Positions 5,771 through 8,341 of a DNA stretch of 8,341 nt are shown one piece after another. Both the position numbers and the translations under genes were made by a program. The stretch is taken from assembly GCA_025927795.1 (NCBI GenBank), contig JAICKT010000190.1:1-8341 (forward strand). The letters run 5' to 3'. Each line of letters begins with the position of its first letter. The first letter of the stretch is position 1. Source of the DNA: Parafilimonas sp. GTDB lineage: Bacteria > Bacteroidota > Bacteroidia > Chitinophagales > Chitinophagaceae. The notes under the pieces were generated by a model. The model ran no database searches. It worked only from the letters and a program-made list of their open reading frames with translations, and was not told the DNA's origin.

Positions 5771-7297
5771 TTACTGCTTGCTCTTTACTTCCTCCGTTAA
5801 ATAAATGGGCGATAAAAAATTACTGTTACTGATAAACGCAATATGCTTTCCATCGGCGCTCCAGTTTGGTGTATTCATTGTTCCCTGTCCGCCATACACA
5901 TAAGCAAGCACTTTTGGTTTGCCACCATCAGCAGGCATTAATTTTATATAAACATGTTTGTAAAAAGGATGGTCTGATGGGCTTACATCTTGCCCGAAAG
6001 AAATAAAATCAATCCATTTACCATCAGGCGAAACATGCGCAAACCAATTGTTGAATTCATCGTTAGTTAATTGTTCCGCACCACTTCCATCAGGATGCAT
6101 GCGCCAGATTTGCATGGTACCGCTGCGCACAGAATTAAAATAAATCCATTTACCATCAGGCGAATATTCGGGCCCATCATCAAGACCTTTTGTATCTGTA
6201 ATTTTTTTCTCTGTGCCGCTGCCATCAGATGGAACTGTATAAATATCATATTCATTATTCCGCTCACCAACAAACGCCAACGTTTTTCCATCAGGGCTCC
6301 ATCCATGCAAATAAGAAGGACCTGTTGGTGTAATTTGTTTTGGTTCTCCCCCACTCATTGAAACAACATAAACTTTAGATGCATCATCGTTTGCACTGCT
6401 GCTGCTTAAGCCAATCATTTTTCCATCAAAAGAAATTACATGATCATTATTATTGTGCGTAACTGTGCCTGTATTTAAAATGCCAATTTTATTCGTTGCC
6501 AAATTATAAGTATAAATCAATCCTTCACTATTATAAATTAAAGATTTTCCATTGCGCATATAATTCGGCGCTTGTATAGAGCGCGGTGATTGATAAATGA
6601 TTTTGCTTTCACCTGTTTCAACATCCATAATTTCTAACTGGCTGCCGAGATATTCTTTATACGGAACTAAAGTTGATGGCGCAGGAATTACAATACGCAC
6701 ATTATAAAAATCTGCTTTCTCTGAAACTGTTGGATTATGCGAACAAATAAATAAACCTGCATATACATCATTACCTAAATCAACTTCAATACTGTCGGTT
6801 GTAAAAATTTCTCCTTTACGTGCAACAGACATTAAATATTTATTTCCTTTTTTCTCCAACTGAATTATGTCTGCATGCGTAATAGAAGATTTAACTTCCT
6901 GCATCGTATCATTATTTGCTTTGCGATATTGAAGCGATGTTAATCCATCACCATGCACAGCAACACTTACACATGCAGAAGTACTGTCAAGTGATGAACG
7001 AATCATCCAGCCAAGTTTGCGATGTTCTTCAACACCTTTACCAATTAGGGTTGCATTGCAACGCAAAATAAAATCACCATTCATCTGCCTGTATAAATAA
7101 TGAAATCCATCATGATTAAACCAGATATTATTTCCTGAACCTTCAAGCAAATAATGCTGCGTTTGTGCATTATATTTTGAACTGCCTTGTTTGGTATCAC
7201 CTACTTCAGTTTGCTTTTGAAAAACGCCGATATCTTGTTGTGCCATAACAGAGCCTATAAAAATGAATAGTGTAATTACAAGGAAATATTTTTTCAT
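5771..7297 (-). CDS. Exported two-domain protein: jelly-roll (DUF1349-like) plus PD40/TolB-like beta-propeller
   Basis: A 508-residue protein with a clear signal peptide (MKKYFLVITLFIFIGSVMA, cleavage likely before QQD), so periplasmic or outside. Residues about 25-205 look like a beta-rich concanavalin/DUF1349-type domain, with FLYRQMNGDF-like strand content, LGWMIRSSLD (95-104) and YAGLFICSHNP near its end; this part is inferred. From about 215 to 495 runs a propeller of roughly six blades with PD40 motifs such as GWSPDGKTLAFVGE (332-345), YSPDGKWIYFNS (378-389), VSPDGKWIDFIS (422-433) and WSADGKHIAFIS (479-490). PD40 repeats occur in TolB and peptidase propellers, but no peptidase domain follows here, so it is more likely a binding or scaffold protein. 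It may be loosely annotated as TolB/TolR-like; I see no evidence of a Tol-Pal role. It diverges from the TspO-like gene. Confidence 0.8.
   Translation of the reverse strand: MKKYFLVITLFIFIGSVMAQQDIGVFQKQTEVGDTKQGSSKYNAQTQHYLLEGSGNNIWFNHDGFHYLYRQMNGDFILRCNATLIGKGVEEHRKLGWMIRSSLDSTSACVSVAVHGDGLTSLQYRKANNDTMQEVKSSITHADIIQLEKKGNKYLMSVARKGEIFTTDSIEVDLGNDVYAGLFICSHNPTVSEKADFYNVRIVIPAPSTLVPYKEYLGSQLEIMDVETGESKIIYQSPRSIQAPNYMRNGKSLIYNSEGLIYTYNLATNKIGILNTGTVTHNNNDHVISFDGKMIGLSSSSANDDASKVYVVSMSGGEPKQITPTGPSYLHGWSPDGKTLAFVGERNNEYDIYTVPSDGSGTEKKITDTKGLDDGPEYSPDGKWIYFNSVRSGTMQIWRMHPDGSGAEQLTNDEFNNWFAHVSPDGKWIDFISFGQDVSPSDHPFYKHVYIKLMPADGGKPKVLAYVYGGQGTMNTPNWSADGKHIAFISNSNFLSPIYLTEEVKSKQ
6011..6164. repeat. 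Two identical 22-bp copies within the propeller gene
   Basis: The same 22 bases occur at 6011-6032 and 6143-6164, 132 bp (44 codons) apart. They encode the blade motif SPDGKWI in two neighbouring propeller blades. The match reflects blade repetition within the gene, with shared codons, not a separate element. Confidence 0.8.
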
Positions 7298-7390
7298 ATG
7301 ATGATAATTATTAGAAACAGAAAGATAGTGAATTGAAATAAATCTGCCTGTTTAAAATATTTATTGGTAAATGATAAAAAAGTACGGAGC

Positions 7391-7398
7391 TAAATTTG
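7391..7398 (+). promoter_or_regulatory. Candidate promoter of the TspO-like gene
   Basis: TAAATTTG is an exact match to the Bacteroidota -7 element TAnnTTTG. A TTG at 7364-7366, 24 bp upstream, could be a poorly spaced -33 element. The element ends 15 bp before the ATG at 7414, which predicts a very short leader of about 10 nt. No matching element was found for the divergent propeller gene in the 116-bp gap. Confidence 0.5.
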
Positions 7399-7413
7399 TT
7401 ACAATAATATATC

Positions 7414-8211
7414 ATGAATAAAAATTATACAGGTTTAGCATTGTTAAATACAATCACGTTTTTGATTGTATTGCTTGTTAATTATGCGGCAAGTACGCAT
7501 TTACTCGCAGGTGTTTCTGTTGGTGATGTATCGCATAAATACAATACATTATTTGCACCCGCTGATTATGCTTTTATCATTTGGAGCGTGATTTATTTGT
7601 TACTTATTGGCTTTGTAATTTATCAATGGGTTTTATTAAAAGATGATTCGAAACATTACATTAAACGCACAGGAATTTGGTTTGCCGTGAGCAACATTGC
7701 AAATGCATTATGGTGTTATTGCTGGGTGAATGAGTGGTTAGGCTGGTGTGTGATTATTATATTAATACAGTTATTGAGTCTCGCCATTTTAGTAGTGCAT
7801 TTAAGACTTGAATTAGATGATGAGCCTGTACGCAATATATTTTTTATTTGGTGGCCGATTTGTTTTTATATCGGTTGGATAATTACTGCAACTGTTGCCT
7901 GCATTGCAGCGTGGCTGGTATATATTAACTGGAATGGTTTTGGAGTTTCTGCTGATGTTTGGACAATTATTATGATTACAATTGCTTGCTTAATTTATAT
8001 TTATTTAAATCAAAAAAGAAATATGCGTGAAGCTGCAACTGTTGGTATATGGGCTTTTGTTGCAATCGCAGTTAGGCAGTGGAATGTTCATAAAAATGTT
8101 GCACTCACTGCAATCATAGCATCAGCAATCTTATTCATACTAATTGCTATTCATGGATATAAAGGAAGATATTATACTCCATTTGCAAAATTGAAAAGAG
8201 GAGAATGGTGA
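7414..8211 (+). CDS. Tryptophan-rich TspO/MBR-like membrane protein
   Basis: A 265-residue, very hydrophobic protein with about eight predicted membrane helices (near 8-28, 51-71, 86-104, 109-130, 142-167, 181-199, 208-223 and 228-247) and 16 tryptophans. The opening LFAPADYAFIIWSVIYLLL (46-64) matches the TspO/MBR pattern of a loop with Pro before the helix FxIW. SNIANALWCYCWVNEWLGW (93-111) matches the Asn/Trp-rich helix of the same family. Classical TspO has about 160 residues and five helices and binds porphyrins and sterols. This protein is much longer and belongs to the larger tryptophan-rich branch of unknown ligand. The start at 7414 puts the first helix right after a short polar N-terminus. 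It is a single gene with its own candidate promoter. A sensory or tetrapyrrole-related role is only a family-level guess. Confidence 0.75.
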   Translation: MNKNYTGLALLNTITFLIVLLVNYAASTHLLAGVSVGDVSHKYNTLFAPADYAFIIWSVIYLLLIGFVIYQWVLLKDDSKHYIKRTGIWFAVSNIANALWCYCWVNEWLGWCVIIILIQLLSLAILVVHLRLELDDEPVRNIFFIWWPICFYIGWIITATVACIAAWLVYINWNGFGVSADVWTIIMITIACLIYIYLNQKRNMREAATVGIWAFVAIAVRQWNVHKNVALTAIIASAILFILIAIHGYKGRYYTPFAKLKRGEW

Positions 8212-8229
8212 TAAGTTTGGAATACGGAT

Positions 8230-8250
8230 TTTTTTTATCTCATAAAAAAA
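8230..8250. terminator. A/T-only hairpin, possible bidirectional terminator
   Basis: TTTTTTTAT (8230-8238) and ATAAAAAAA (8242-8250) pair perfectly around a 3-nt CTC loop, 18 bp past the TspO-like stop and 12 bp before a probable convergent stop. Each strand ends in a T-run. With no G-C pairs the stem is weak, so a terminator role is only possible. Confidence 0.35.
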
Positions 8251-8262
8251 GCGTTCAATTAT

Positions 8263-8340
8263 TCAAAGCAATTCTATTGTATAACCAACCTTCCCATTTT
8301 GCTGAAATGAAAAAGCAGGAAACCGAGGGACAATAAAAAA
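8263..8340 (-). CDS. Probable C-terminal end of a convergent gene (partial)
   Basis: On the minus strand a frame enters from the right edge and stays open for 25 codons to a TGA (complement of 8263-8265). It reads PRFPAFSFQQNGKVGYTIELL at its end, with alternating hydrophobic residues like a terminal beta strand. A second minus-strand frame is open over the same stretch, to a TGA a few bases further left, so the frame choice is not certain. No family can be named from this fragment. Confidence 0.4.
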   Translation of the reverse strand, partial: FFIVPRFPAFSFQQNGKVGYTIELL

Positions 8341-8341
8341 A

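Noticed and set aside
5336..7297. Shared MKKYFL N-terminus of the cupin and the propeller protein as a sign of duplication
   Set aside because: Only the first few signal-peptide residues agree; the mature proteins are unrelated, and MKK starts are common in Bacteroidota signal peptides.
7337..7365. AATAAAT/ATTTATT inverted repeat between the propeller and TspO-like genes
   Set aside because: Seven A/T pairs with a 15-nt spacer are expected by chance in such AT-rich sequence.
8212..8219. TAAGTTTG, an exact -7 promoter match after the TspO-like gene
   Set aside because: No plus-strand gene follows within the window, so it is probably a chance match.

Overview
The window reads as ordinary chromosome of a low-GC member of the Bacteroidota, most like the Chitinophagaceae/Sphingobacteriia. 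Three things support this. The genes have AT-rich leaders without Shine-Dalgarno motifs (for example before the starts at 2736, 4371, 5336 and 7414). Several intergenic regions carry the Bacteroidota -7 element TAnnTTTG (TACCTTTG at 2692, TAAATTTG at 7391, and TAGCTTTG on the minus strand at 2589-2582). The proteins (DUF6364/PIN pair, LDH-like malate dehydrogenase, PD40 propeller protein with an MKK signal peptide) are typical of that phylum. No tRNA, rRNA, CRISPR array, transposon or phage gene was seen.

Layout. Positions 1-78 hold what is probably the last codons of an unidentified upstream gene. Positions 116-779 are a two-gene type II toxin-antitoxin operon (DUF6364 antitoxin and PIN_3 ribonuclease, 11-bp overlap). 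It is preceded by a perfect 10-bp inverted repeat built from two copies of ATACGTAT, a good candidate operator. The toxin gene runs head-on into pyrG (CTP synthase, minus strand, 786-2435) with only 6 bp between the stops. A 300-bp region (2436-2735) separates pyrG from the divergent mdh (malate dehydrogenase, 2736-3665) and carries candidate promoters for both, plus a hairpin in the presumed pyrG leader. mdh ends in a strong intrinsic terminator (3683-3718). A four-helix DUF2231 membrane protein follows (3753-4289).

Positions 4371-5770 form a likely two-gene operon: a nitrilase-superfamily amidohydrolase of unknown substrate and a small exported or membrane-anchored cupin. Its stop codon directly abuts, with no spacer, the stop of a convergent exported protein (5771-7297, minus strand) that joins an N-terminal jelly-roll-like domain to a C-terminal PD40/TolB-like beta-propeller. 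Diverging from that gene is a large tryptophan-rich TspO/MBR-like membrane protein (7414-8211). The right edge holds an A/T-only hairpin and the probable C-terminal end of a minus-strand gene.

No clearly new multi-gene system is visible. pyrG and mdh are housekeeping genes for nucleotide synthesis and central carbon metabolism. The parts that deserve a second look are the twin-palindrome operator of the toxin-antitoxin pair, the nitrilase-cupin operon, the abutting convergent genes, and the enlarged TspO-like protein. All assignments come from reading motifs by eye; no database search was run.
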